Positions 11,639 to 19,852 of a stretch of DNA of 64,000 nt are shown one piece after another. Positions within the stretch are counted from its first letter, which is position 1. Each line of letters begins with the position of its first letter. The translations under genes and the position numbers were made by a program. The notes beneath the pieces were generated by a model, which did no database searches, was not told where the DNA came from, and was given only the letters and a program-made list of their open reading frames with translations. The stretch comes from Clostridium thermarum (lineage in GTDB: Bacteria; Bacillota; Clostridia; Clostridiales; Clostridiaceae), in the NCBI RefSeq assembly GCF_006351925.1, contig NZ_CP040924.1, positions 12,501 through 76,500 on the forward strand, read 5' to 3'.

Positions 11639-14600
11639 TGGGAGACACTAAATGGACAAAAGAGCAACAGAGTGCTATAGATACGAGAAATTGTAACCTG
11701 TTAGTGGCGGCAGCCGCCGGTTCCGGTAAGACTGCAGTCCTGGTTGAGAGAATTATTAAGATAATTACTAACCCTGATAATCCAGTGGATATTGATAGGT
11801 TGTTGGTAGTAACTTTTACCAGTGCAGCAGCTGGTGAAATGAGAGAAAGAATAGGAGAGGCTATATCTAAGGAAATGGATAAGAATCCTGACTCTAAGAT
11901 GCTGCAGAGGCAGTCTACTTTGCTAAACAGGTCTAATATAACAACAATGCACTCCTTTTGCTTAGACACCATAAGAAATAACTTTCATCAGATAGATTTA
12001 GATCCTGATTTTAGAATTGCTGATGAGACTGAATCGGTACTTTTGAAGCAGGAAATTCTACAGGAGCTAATGGAGGACAAATATGACGAAAAGGATAGGG
12101 GCTTTTTGTCATTGGTGGAATGCTTTGGCGGATCAAAGGACGATAAGCCATTAGCAGAGCTTATTGATAACCTGTACAGCTTTTCCATGAGCGGCCCTTG
12201 GCCAGAAAAATGGCTAAGAGAAAAAGCGGAAGAGTTTAATATAGATGACGACCTTGATATCAGCACAACACCCTGGGGAAAGGTACTGCTTCAGGATATA
12301 AAAATAGAGCTTTTTAGTGCCAGAGATAAGCTTAAAAGGGCTATGGAGATCTGCAGTGAGGCTCAGGGACTTGAGGGCTATGGGGCTACTATTATGGAGG
12401 ATATTGCAATTATAAATAGGCTTATTGGTGCTCTGGATAAAGACTTTATGGAACTGTTTAAGGAATTTAATACTGCTGATTTCGCCAATTTAAAGAGGGC
12501 GTCCAAGGATGCGGATAAAGAGGCCCAAGAGGAAGTGAAAGATTTAAGAAATGACGTAAAGAAAAAGATAATCGGTATGAGAAATGATATATTTACCCTT
12601 TCGCCGGAGGAAATGAGAGAAAGTATAAAGGCCATGTATCCTGTGATGAAGGCTCTTTCAGAAATAGTTATAGAGTTTGACAGAAGGTACTCAGAGAGAA
12701 AAAGGGAAAGAGGCATGCTGGATTTTAATGATTTAGAACATTTTTGCCTCAAGATATTAACAGAGGTAAATGAGGCAGGAGAAATAGTACCTTCACCGGT
12801 AGCTGAGAGCTTTAGAGAGAAGTTTGAAGAAGTGTTGGTGGATGAGTATCAAGACAGTAACAATGTGCAGGAAACCATAATAAACATGGTATCTAGAAAG
12901 CTCACCGACAGACCTAATGTATTTATGGTTGGGGATGTTAAGCAAAGTATTTATAGGTTCAGACAGGCAAAGCCGGAGCTGTTCCTTGAAAAGTATAATA
13001 CATATTCTATTGAAGATGGAAGCCTAGCAAGAAAGATACTGCTCTTTAAAAACTTCAGAAGCCGCTTTGGCATTATTAGTTCTGTAAACTATGTGTTTAA
13101 ACAGCTTATGTCCGAGACTGTGGGGGAATTAGACTATACGGATATAGAGGCCTTAAATTTAGGTGCCAACTTTGAAGAAATTCATGAAGAGGGTACTGTA
13201 GTGGGAGGTCCAACGGAGCTTCATATAATAGATAGAAGTGGTGAAGCTGGAGAGGAAGATGAAGAAGGCCAAGAAGAGTACTATGGTGAAGAAGTGGCAG
13301 AAGTGGCCAATCAGCTGGAACAGGAGGAATTAGATAATATCCAGCTGGAAGCCAGACTTGTAGCAAAGAGAATTAAAGAACTTATGTCACCGGCTCAGGA
13401 AGGCAAGTTTAAGGTATACGATAAGGATATTAAAGGATATAGACCTGTGAGATACAGGGATATAGTGATATTGATGAGAGCAACCTCTCAGTGGGCTCCA
13501 GTATTTACTGAGGAATTGACAATGGAAGGAATTCCGGTATATGCAGATTCTAACACAGGCTACTTTCAGACCGTAGAAATTAGAACTATGCTGTCCCTGC
13601 TGCAAATCATAGATAACCCTTATCAAGATATACCGCTGCTGGCTGTAATGAGAGCACCTATCTTTGGCTTTACTCCCGAGGATTTGATTGAAATCAGAAT
13701 GATGGATAGAGAAAAATACCTTTATGAAAATATAAAGTCACTTTTGGATGAGGAACAATCAGAGGTTGCCCTAGGTCTTGATTCAAAGGTTAAAATCTAT
13801 GAGGAGAGTCTTAAGGAAAAGGCAAAAAATTTCTTGACCTCCTTAGAAAAATGGAGAAAGTTATCTATTCATATGCCAATAGATGAATTTATTTGGTATC
13901 TTTATATGGATACTTCTTACTATGGCTATGTAGGGGCTATGCCCAACGGAGCACAAAGGCAGGCTAATTTGAGGATCCTGTTCCAAAGAGCTAAACAGTA
14001 TGAGCAGACCAGCTTTAAGGGATTATTCAATTTCATAAACTTTATAAACAGGCTCAGAGGCAATTCAGGCGACATGGGAAGTGCTAAGACCCTTGGAGAA
14101 AATGAAGATGTAGTTAGAATTATGAGTATCCACAAGAGCAAGGGACTTGAATTTCCTGTGGTAATACTGGCGGGTTGCGGAAAACAATTTAATCTTATGG
14201 ATTTAAACAAGAGAATATTATACCATGAGGAATTAGGTTATGGACCGGACTATGTGGATTATGTAAGAAGGCTTACCTTCCCAACTATTAAGAAGATGGC
14301 TATAAAGAAGAAATTCAAATTAGAGAGCCTATCGGAGGAAATGAGAATACTTTATGTTGCCTTGACGAGAGCTAAAGAGAAACTCATAATAACCGGTTCT
14401 GTGGCAAACTTAGAGAAGGCAGCGGCAAGATGGTGCAATGCAGCTAATCAAAGTGAAAAAAGGGTACCGGAATATGAGGTTGTTAAGTGCAGAACCTATA
14501 TAGACTGGATTGGTATAGCCTTGGCAAAGCATAAGGATGGAGAAAGTATAAGAAAAGCAGCAGACAGCTATGTCAATATTACTCCAGAAGATGAATCATC

Positions 14601-15450
14601 CACATGGCAGGTAAAGATTTGGAGTAAAAGTGACATTACTGTGGATAAAAAAATTGAGACTGTGGATGAATCTCAGGAGGAAAAGAACCTGTTTATCAAC
14701 AGGCCAACCATGCCAGAATACTCTGAGGAAATAAAAAGAAGGCTGGATTGGAGATATAAATATATAGAGGCTGCTCAAATTCCTGCCAATGTCAGCGTAT
14801 CGGAATTAAAACGGGCAGCAGCAGAGGACATAGATGACGGAAATGTAGTGAGCATATATAAAACTCAAAGCATTCGAAAGCCAAAGTTCCTGCAAGAGGA
14901 AAAGGGTCTTTCTGCAGCGGAAAAAGGTACAGCGGTGCACTTTGCTATGCAGTACTTGGATTTGAATAAGGTTAATACTACAGAGGAAATACAGGCTCAA
15001 ATAGACCTAATGGTTGAAAAAGCCTTTATCACCGAAGAACAAGCAGCTGCTATAAAACCCTACAGAATACTTAAATTCTTTAATAGTTCACTTGGGCAGA
15101 GATTGCTTAAGGCTTATAAGGCTGGGGTAAAAATTCATAGAGAAGTTCCTTTCTATATAGATATGCCTGCCACAACAATAGATCCTAGCCTGTCAAAGGA
15201 AATATACGAAAAAGAAATGGTGAGACTTCAAGGGGTTATTGACGGATTTTTTGAGGAAGACGGCGGTCTAGTACTTTTTGACTATAAGACCGACTATGTG
15301 GGAGAAGATGTAACTGTAGAGGATATTAAGGAACGTTATAAAATACAAATTAAGTATTACAGTGATACCTTGGAGAAAATTATGGGGATACCAGTGAAAG
15401 AGAAGTACTTGTACTTATTTTATAGCGGAGATATTGTTGACATGAAGTAA
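11638..15450 (+). CDS. addA: ATP-dependent helicase/nuclease subunit AddA
   Basis: 1270 residues, UvrD/RecB-type superfamily 1 helicase plus RecB nuclease. The Walker A motif (AAAGSGKTAV) is at about residue 25, motif II DEYQD begins at residue 402, and motif VI is LYVALTRAKE. The C-terminal nuclease motif has D1202 (VIDGFFEED), D1215 and K1217 (FDYKTD), so the nuclease looks active. It forms the end-resection complex with AddB from the overlapping upstream gene. A glutamate-rich insert lies at about 535-575. Confidence 0.97.
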   Translation: MGDTKWTKEQQSAIDTRNCNLLVAAAAGSGKTAVLVERIIKIITNPDNPVDIDRLLVVTFTSAAAGEMRERIGEAISKEMDKNPDSKMLQRQSTLLNRSNITTMHSFCLDTIRNNFHQIDLDPDFRIADETESVLLKQEILQELMEDKYDEKDRGFLSLVECFGGSKDDKPLAELIDNLYSFSMSGPWPEKWLREKAEEFNIDDDLDISTTPWGKVLLQDIKIELFSARDKLKRAMEICSEAQGLEGYGATIMEDIAIINRLIGALDKDFMELFKEFNTADFANLKRASKDADKEAQEEVKDLRNDVKKKIIGMRNDIFTLSPEEMRESIKAMYPVMKALSEIVIEFDRRYSERKRERGMLDFNDLEHFCLKILTEVNEAGEIVPSPVAESFREKFEEVLVDEYQDSNNVQETIINMVSRKLTDRPNVFMVGDVKQSIYRFRQAKPELFLEKYNTYSIEDGSLARKILLFKNFRSRFGIISSVNYVFKQLMSETVGELDYTDIEALNLGANFEEIHEEGTVVGGPTELHIIDRSGEAGEEDEEGQEEYYGEEVAEVANQLEQEELDNIQLEARLVAKRIKELMSPAQEGKFKVYDKDIKGYRPVRYRDIVILMRATSQWAPVFTEELTMEGIPVYADSNTGYFQTVEIRTMLSLLQIIDNPYQDIPLLAVMRAPIFGFTPEDLIEIRMMDREKYLYENIKSLLDEEQSEVALGLDSKVKIYEESLKEKAKNFLTSLEKWRKLSIHMPIDEFIWYLYMDTSYYGYVGAMPNGAQRQANLRILFQRAKQYEQTSFKGLFNFINFINRLRGNSGDMGSAKTLGENEDVVRIMSIHKSKGLEFPVVILAGCGKQFNLMDLNKRILYHEELGYGPDYVDYVRRLTFPTIKKMAIKKKFKLESLSEEMRILYVALTRAKEKLIITGSVANLEKAAARWCNAANQSEKRVPEYEVVKCRTYIDWIGIALAKHKDGESIRKAADSYVNITPEDESSTWQVKIWSKSDITVDKKIETVDESQEEKNLFINRPTMPEYSEEIKRRLDWRYKYIEAAQIPANVSVSELKRAAAEDIDDGNVVSIYKTQSIRKPKFLQEEKGLSAAEKGTAVHFAMQYLDLNKVNTTEEIQAQIDLMVEKAFITEEQAAAIKPYRILKFFNSSLGQRLLKAYKAGVKIHREVPFYIDMPATTIDPSLSKEIYEKEMVRLQGVIDGFFEEDGGLVLFDYKTDYVGEDVTVEDIKERYKIQIKYYSDTLEKIMGIPVKEKYLYLFYSGDIVDMK

Positions 15451-15469
15451 AAATGAGATTAAGCAGTTT

Positions 15470-15497
15470 AAGACAGCAACTTGAGCTGTCTTTTTTT
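15470..15497 (+). terminator. Terminator after addBA
   Basis: AAGACAGC (15470-15477) and GCTGTCTT (15485-15492) flank a 7-base loop, followed by a run of T. It is 20 bases after the addA stop. Confidence 0.9.
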
Positions 15498-15605
15498 ATG
15501 ACTTATACAAAGCTTGTTTCTTATAAATACTTCAGAGCATATGGACATATTTTAATATTAAGCTCTGTTACAGGAAAGTTTTGGTAAAGCTTGTATGTAA
15601 AATAA

Positions 15606-15634
15606 TTGAAAAAAATACAAAATTTATTTATAAT
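15606..15634 (+). promoter_or_regulatory. Sigma-A promoter upstream of the HExxH membrane protein gene
   Basis: TTGAAA (15606-15611), a 17-base spacer and TATAAT (15629-15634). It implies a leader of roughly 110 bases. The rest of the 300-base gap between addA and this gene is AT-rich with no other recognised feature. Confidence 0.65.
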
Positions 15635-15748
15635 AAGTTTTATATGAATTATTTAGATTTAACTTTTGAATCAGAAATTTATACTGAATATGGATTAGTA
15701 AACATTACTTAAATATTGAATGTGGAATTATGTTTTGGGAGGTTTTGC

Positions 15749-16912
15749 GTGGGTATGGTTACGAAAAAGTGGCTAAAATACTTTGTTATTTCCTTTAGTA
15801 TATTTATACTTATAGCATTAGGTATTTATATAAATAAGTACAATCATAGAGATATTAGCGTTAATAAGTTCAAATCTGAGGTTGTACTTGAGCCTATAAA
15901 GATTAACCTTAATGGGATAAACATTATGATAGATCCAAGAATAGAACTTCTTTCAGTAGTTCAATTTTTAAGTAGTTATGATGAAAAGTATGATTTAATA
16001 ACTAATGAGAATTTTGCTTACAAGGATGTAATAAATAATTACTTTTCCCAGTATTCAAATCATCAAGTTATTAAAACTTTTGACAAGATGAGCAGTGAAG
16101 GTTTTTGTTTTGATGCTCCTCCAACAGCAATGCTTTACTTATCCAATCCTTTAGAACTATTTCAAGTACATGAATTAAATAACTACCTTAAAAAAAGATC
16201 AGGCGGGAAGGAATTTGAAAAGTTTATTTCTCAGCTAAGGGAGTTTGCTATTGAGTCTTCCTTTGATAAGTTCTACAATGATAATAAAGAGGTTTATAAG
16301 AACATACTTGAGAAAAATGCTAAGTTGTTAGAAGGGACAAGTTATATAAATGACATAGAAAAATACTATAACTTAAAAAATAATAGCTATAATATAATTT
16401 TAGCACCAATATTTCATCCCGGCGGCTTTGGGCCCAAAGTAAAAAGTGAAAATGGGTCACATGATGTATATAGCATTCAGGGACCAATGTTTGTACAAGA
16501 TAATATACCGATGTTTGGGGATAAGGATAACTTTATGTATCTGGTATGGCATGAGTTTAGCCATTCATTTGTAAATACATTAACCGAAGAAAACATAAAC
16601 GAAGTTAATAAATATATAAAGTTATTTGATCCATTAGCTGATGTAATGGGTAAACAAGCATATAACACTTGGGAAGTTTGCGTAAATGAGCACATTGTAC
16701 GAGCTGTAACTTCGAGATTGATCTATATTCATCAAGGAAAGGATAAATATGAAAGTGCTATTGCCTATGAGAAATCCAAGGGATTTATCTATGTAGAAGA
16801 TTTGGCTAATAAGCTTGAGGAGTTCGAGAGGAATAAAGATAAGTACAAAGATTTTAAGGAATTTTATCCGGAGTTAATTGAAGTTTTTAAAGTATTGAGT
16901 GAAGAGAAGTAA
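15749..16912 (+). CDS. DUF4932-like membrane-anchored metalloprotease-type protein
   Basis: About 387 residues. I chose GTG 15749 because GGGAGG at 15737-15742 is six bases upstream; the frame is open back to TTG 15716. One N-terminal transmembrane segment (WLKYFVISFSIFILIALGIY) leaves the rest outside the membrane. The motif WHEFSHSF contains HExxH, a zinc-protease signature, and a downstream E in WEVCVNEH could be the third ligand. It resembles the DUF4932 family (peptidase-like, function unknown). It stands alone behind its own promoter, ahead of another hydrolase-type gene. Confidence 0.7.
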   Translation: MGMVTKKWLKYFVISFSIFILIALGIYINKYNHRDISVNKFKSEVVLEPIKINLNGINIMIDPRIELLSVVQFLSSYDEKYDLITNENFAYKDVINNYFSQYSNHQVIKTFDKMSSEGFCFDAPPTAMLYLSNPLELFQVHELNNYLKKRSGGKEFEKFISQLREFAIESSFDKFYNDNKEVYKNILEKNAKLLEGTSYINDIEKYYNLKNNSYNIILAPIFHPGGFGPKVKSENGSHDVYSIQGPMFVQDNIPMFGDKDNFMYLVWHEFSHSFVNTLTEENINEVNKYIKLFDPLADVMGKQAYNTWEVCVNEHIVRAVTSRLIYIHQGKDKYESAIAYEKSKGFIYVEDLANKLEEFERNKDKYKDFKEFYPELIEVFKVLSEEK

Positions 16913-16940
16913 AAAAAGTTAATTTACAAGGGGGAAAATC

Positions 16941-17609
16941 ATGGCTACATGGATAAGTCATTTTAGAATAGCAGATTATTTCTTAAATAAGCTGGATGTT
17001 GAGAAAAAGGAATTTATAGTAGGTAATATTGGACCGGACTGTGGGGAGCCCAATGAAGATTGGAGCAAGTTCACACCTCCAAGCAGCGTTACCCATTGGA
17101 CAACAAGTGGAAAGAAGAGTGAGATAGACCCGGAGGCCTTTTATAATAGGTATCTCATAGATTCTAAATCGTTAAGCAAGAAGAAGTACTCTTTTTATAT
17201 TGGATATTATCTCCACCTATTAACGGATGTAGAATTTACAAAACTAGTGGCTGTTCCTAAGTTTGAAAAGTATGCCAAGGAGCTTGAACAAGACCGGAAT
17301 TTTATTTGCACTATGAAGGAAGACTGGTATGATATAGATCATTTGTACTTAAGGAACCATCCGGAATTTTATGCTTTTAAGGTATTTTCAGAAATTGAGG
17401 AGTTTCCAAATGATTATTTGGATTATTATTCACAGACGGCTATTATAAAACAGATAAAATATATAACAAATTTCTATAAAAGCTTTGAAGGCAATTTGGA
17501 TAGGGAGTATTCCTACTTGACGCCGGAGGAAACGGAAGCATTTTTTTATAAGGCTTGTGAGAATATCAAGAATAAGCTGATAGAAAAGAGGATCTTAAAA
17601 GATAATTAA
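16941..17609 (+). CDS. Zinc-dependent phospholipase C family protein
   Basis: 222 residues of the Zn-dependent PLC/S1-P1-like alpha-helical fold found in many clostridial proteins. Candidate zinc ligands are H7 (WISHFRIADYF), D35 (NIGPDCGEP), H57 (VTHWTT), then GYYLHLLTDVEF and DWYDIDHLYLRNHP. It has no signal peptide, so it probably acts in the cytoplasm and is unlikely to be a toxin-type PLC. The substrate is unknown. A purine-rich site (AAGGGGGA) precedes the ATG. Confidence 0.7.
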   Translation: MATWISHFRIADYFLNKLDVEKKEFIVGNIGPDCGEPNEDWSKFTPPSSVTHWTTSGKKSEIDPEAFYNRYLIDSKSLSKKKYSFYIGYYLHLLTDVEFTKLVAVPKFEKYAKELEQDRNFICTMKEDWYDIDHLYLRNHPEFYAFKVFSEIEEFPNDYLDYYSQTAIIKQIKYITNFYKSFEGNLDREYSYLTPEETEAFFYKACENIKNKLIEKRILKDN

Positions 17610-17635
17610 GCCATAGGATGAGAGAGGGGAATTAG

Positions 17636-18166
17636 ATGCTTTTTAATTATGAAATAGGTCTGAAAGAATTTAACCCAGAAAATATGAAAATAAATCATAG
17701 GGAAGCGGTTAGGGCAGTTATTATAAGAGATAATAAACTTCTAATGGTGCATTCAAATAAAGGAGATTATAAGTTTCCCGGCGGTGGTATAAATAGTGGA
17801 GAAAGCTATGAAGAGGCGTTAAAGAGAGAAGTTAGGGAAGAAACCGGATATATTATCAATAATATAAAAGCCAGAATAGGAACAATTATATCAAGGAATA
17901 TAGACGAGTATGAAGAAAATGCTGTATTCGAAATGATATCTAATTATTATTTATGTGAAGTGTCAGAGGGACAAACACATCAACAATTGGATGACTATGA
18001 GGCAAATCTGGAGTTTTGTCCTAAGTGGATGACTTTAGGAGAAGTAATTCATTTGAATGAAGAAATTCTTAAGCAAGACAATATAGATAAAAATCCATGG
18101 GTATATAGGGAAAATTTGGCTTTAAAGGCATTGAGTTCAATTTTAAATTGTAAAGGCAACCAATAA
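17636..18166 (+). CDS. Nudix hydrolase
   Basis: 176 residues. A complete Nudix box (GX5EX7REUXEEXGU) is seen as GGINSGESYEEALKRE followed by VREETGYI at about residues 48-70, with the catalytic REEE/EE residues intact. It should hydrolyse a nucleoside diphosphate linked to some moiety; the substrate cannot be told from sequence. GAGGGG precedes the ATG. The stop codon lies inside the hairpin that follows. Confidence 0.88.
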   Translation: MLFNYEIGLKEFNPENMKINHREAVRAVIIRDNKLLMVHSNKGDYKFPGGGINSGESYEEALKREVREETGYIINNIKARIGTIISRNIDEYEENAVFEMISNYYLCEVSEGQTHQQLDDYEANLEFCPKWMTLGEVIHLNEEILKQDNIDKNPWVYRENLALKALSSILNCKGNQ

Positions 18167-18176
18167 AGGTTGCCTT
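18153..18176 (+). terminator. Hairpin at the Nudix gene end (weak terminator)
   Basis: A perfect 9-bp stem AAGGCAACC / GGTTGCCTT encloses a 6-base loop containing the Nudix stop codon. The following T run is poor, so termination efficiency is doubtful. Confidence 0.5.
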
Positions 18177-18255
18177 ATAGTTGCAATATAGCATTAGAAG
18201 TAAAATAATAAAATCTCTTGGCATCCTCAGTAAATTCAGCATATTCCGCAATTAA

Positions 18256-18462
18256 TTATAATTTAGTAGGCAGTATCTCAATCCAGTATTCATCAGGGTC
18301 ATTGATGAAATATATTCCCATGCTGGGGTTTTCATAGCAAATACAGCCCATTTTTTCATGATGGGTATGAGCTTCTTCAAAACCTAGGGCTTCTTTATAA
18401 AAGGCAAGACTTTTTTCTAAGTCTAGGACATTTATGTTATTATGATCAAATTTGAATTTCAT
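18256..18462 (-). pseudogene. VOC (glyoxalase/bleomycin-resistance) protein with in-frame internal deletion
   Basis: 68 residues from ATG 18462, with AGGAGG-like GGAGG 8 bases upstream. The N-terminus (MKFKFDHNNINVLDLEKSLA...FYKEALGFEEAHTHH) and the C-terminus (EKMGCICYENPSMGIYFIND...WIEILP) both match lactoylglutathione-lyase-like VOC proteins, which are normally about 120-130 residues. The middle of about 55 residues is absent and the two parts are joined in frame after THH. Half of the metal-site barrel is missing, so I call it a pseudogene. A functional mini-VOC cannot be excluded because the start site and reading frame are intact. Confidence 0.7.
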
Positions 18463-18503
18463 AATAAAAACCTCCAATATATAGTATTTTTTAGGCTTAA
18501 TAA

Positions 18504-18725
18504 ATCTTCCCTGTGGATCAAAGGCTTGAGCATAATTACTGTATTGGAGCAAAATACTTTATAGAGAAACTAAAACCAAAGTTTTTAATACCAATGCATT
18601 TTGGAGAGGTATATGAAACCACTTCGAAATTTAAGGCTGAAACAGAAGCAAAAAATACTAAAATTATTGAAATAGAGAAAAAAGGACAAGAGTTTAGGTT
18701 AACCGTAGAAAGTATCAACAGATGA
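18504..18725 (+). pseudogene. C-terminal remnant of an MBL-fold metallo-hydrolase
   Basis: About 73 codons of open frame read IFPVDQRLEHNYCIGAKYF then EKLKPKFLIPMHFGEVYETT. This matches the end of beta-lactamase-fold hydrolases, where FPVDxRLE and LIPMHF are conserved. A stop codon lies directly upstream (18501) and no N-terminal part with HxHxDH exists nearby. The frame is bounded on the other side by the VOC remnant on the opposite strand. It looks like a truncated leftover. A GTG at 18513 could start translation, but there is no ribosome binding site. Confidence 0.65.
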
Positions 18726-18741
18726 TATGGATAAAATTTCA

Positions 18742-18893
18742 TGTGGATAAATGGGCTTTTTATAGCGAAATTTACCAATATATTTATAAATAAGGCTTTG
18801 AGAACAAAGTTAGTCACATTAGTCACAGAGTTATCAACAGATTTTTTGGGGAAACTAACAAGTTATCCACAGGAGTCAATAAAGTTGTCCACA
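18742..18893 (+). promoter_or_regulatory. Cluster of DnaA-box-like 9-mers
   Basis: Six sites lie in 152 bases: TTATCCACA on the minus strand (18742-18750), TTAGTCACA twice in direct tandem (18810-18818, 18819-18827), TTATCAACA (18831-18839), TTATCCACA (18863-18871) and TTGTCCACA (18885-18893). Two are perfect matches to the DnaA box TTATNCACA and the others differ by one or two bases. No dnaA or dnaN is nearby, so this is not an ordinary oriC by context. The stretch has no convincing gene. A DnaA-titrating or DnaA-regulated locus is the main inference. Confidence 0.55.
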
Positions 18894-18915
18894 AAAATTT
18901 AATATGTAATAATAT

Positions 18916-18942
18916 AGACGCAGGATATAAATCACTGCGTCT
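18916..18942. terminator. Hairpin between DnaA-box cluster and proC
   Basis: AGACGCAG pairs with CTGCGTCT around an 11-base loop. On the minus strand it is followed by a T-rich stretch, so it could end transcripts coming from cca-proC, about 95 bases downstream of the proC stop. Confidence 0.45.
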
Positions 18943-19024
18943 TAAATTTGACTAAGGCCTCTTTATAGTAGCCGCTCCAGTATAAATCCAGACCTTCTTT
19001 ATATATTATATCTATTATATTTTG
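18932..19024 (-). pseudogene. Short coding-like fragment, TPR-like, after proC
   Basis: A 30-codon open stretch on the minus strand reads IIYKEGLDLYWSGYYKEALV then KFKTQ and stop. The pattern resembles the first helices of tetratricopeptide-type repeats (xxLYxxGxYxEALxxF). It has no start codon or ribosome binding site and ends inside the hairpin. It may be a leftover of a gene or chance. Confidence 0.25.
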
Positions 19025-19035
19025 TTATAAAACCA

Positions 19036-19851
19036 TTATTTTTCCCCTTTGCTCATAGCCTCGGCCTTCTTTGTGCAACTTTCCATAGCAGAGATTATGG
19101 TTCCTCTGAAGTTATTCATTTCCAAGGAATATACCGCCTCTATGGTTGTGCCTCCCGGTGAGCAAACCTTATCCTTTAGGCTGCCGGGATGTTCTCCGGT
19201 TTCCAATACCATTTTGGCAGCTCCTAATACAGCCTGAGCTGCGAACTTATAGGCCTTATCCCTTGGCATTCCACGCAGTACCGCACCGTCAGCCAGGGCT
19301 TCTATAAACATAAATACATAGGCAGGAGAGGATCCGCTTACTGCCGGTATGGAATCCATAAGCTTTTCATCTATGACCTCTGCTTTGCCGAAGCTTTCAA
19401 AAATGGATATAGCATCTTTCAGATCTTCATCTGTCACACTACTGTTTTTAGATAGGGCGGTCATTCCTTCTCCCACCAGGGCAGGAGTGTTGGGCATAGT
19501 TCTTACTACTTTCATGTCTCTGCCAAAGGCTCTTTTAACAAAGTCAATGGTGATACCTGCTGCAATGGTTATTATAAGAACATCCTGCTTTACAACCGGC
19601 GAAATTTCCTTTATTACCTTCTCGTAGATATTTGGCTTTACTGCAAGGATTATTATATCGCTGAAGGAAGCCACTTCAGTGTTATCTAGAGTAGTCAACA
19701 AACCATACTTGTTTTTCATACTATGTAAAAAGCTTTCGTTCATATCGGAGGTTATAATATTTTCCGGTGAAGTTATACCGGACTTGATTATTCCGCCTAT
19801 CATTGCCTGGCCCATGTTTCCACAGCCAATAAATCCAATCTTTTTATTCAT
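19036..19851 (-). CDS. proC: Pyrroline-5-carboxylate reductase
   Basis: 271 residues from ATG 19851, chosen because AGGAG lies 8 bases upstream; ATG 19869 inside the cca 3' end is less likely. The NAD(P)-binding motif is IGFIGCGNMGQAMIGG at the N-terminus. The C-terminal P5CR dimerisation signature is DKVCSPGGTTIEAVYSLE. The enzyme reduces 1-pyrroline-5-carboxylate to proline, the last step of proline synthesis. It follows cca with almost no gap, so the two share a transcript. Confidence 0.96.
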   Translation of the reverse strand: MNKKIGFIGCGNMGQAMIGGIIKSGITSPENIITSDMNESFLHSMKNKYGLLTTLDNTEVASFSDIIILAVKPNIYEKVIKEISPVVKQDVLIITIAAGITIDFVKRAFGRDMKVVRTMPNTPALVGEGMTALSKNSSVTDEDLKDAISIFESFGKAEVIDEKLMDSIPAVSGSSPAYVFMFIEALADGAVLRGMPRDKAYKFAAQAVLGAAKMVLETGEHPGSLKDKVCSPGGTTIEAVYSLEMNNFRGTIISAMESCTKKAEAMSKGEK

Positions 19852-19852
19852 C

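Noticed and set aside
18742-18893. Calling the DnaA-box-like cluster the chromosomal origin
   Set aside because: No dnaA, dnaN or rpmH nearby and no evident DNA unwinding element with DnaA-trio pattern; only a DnaA-related locus can be claimed.
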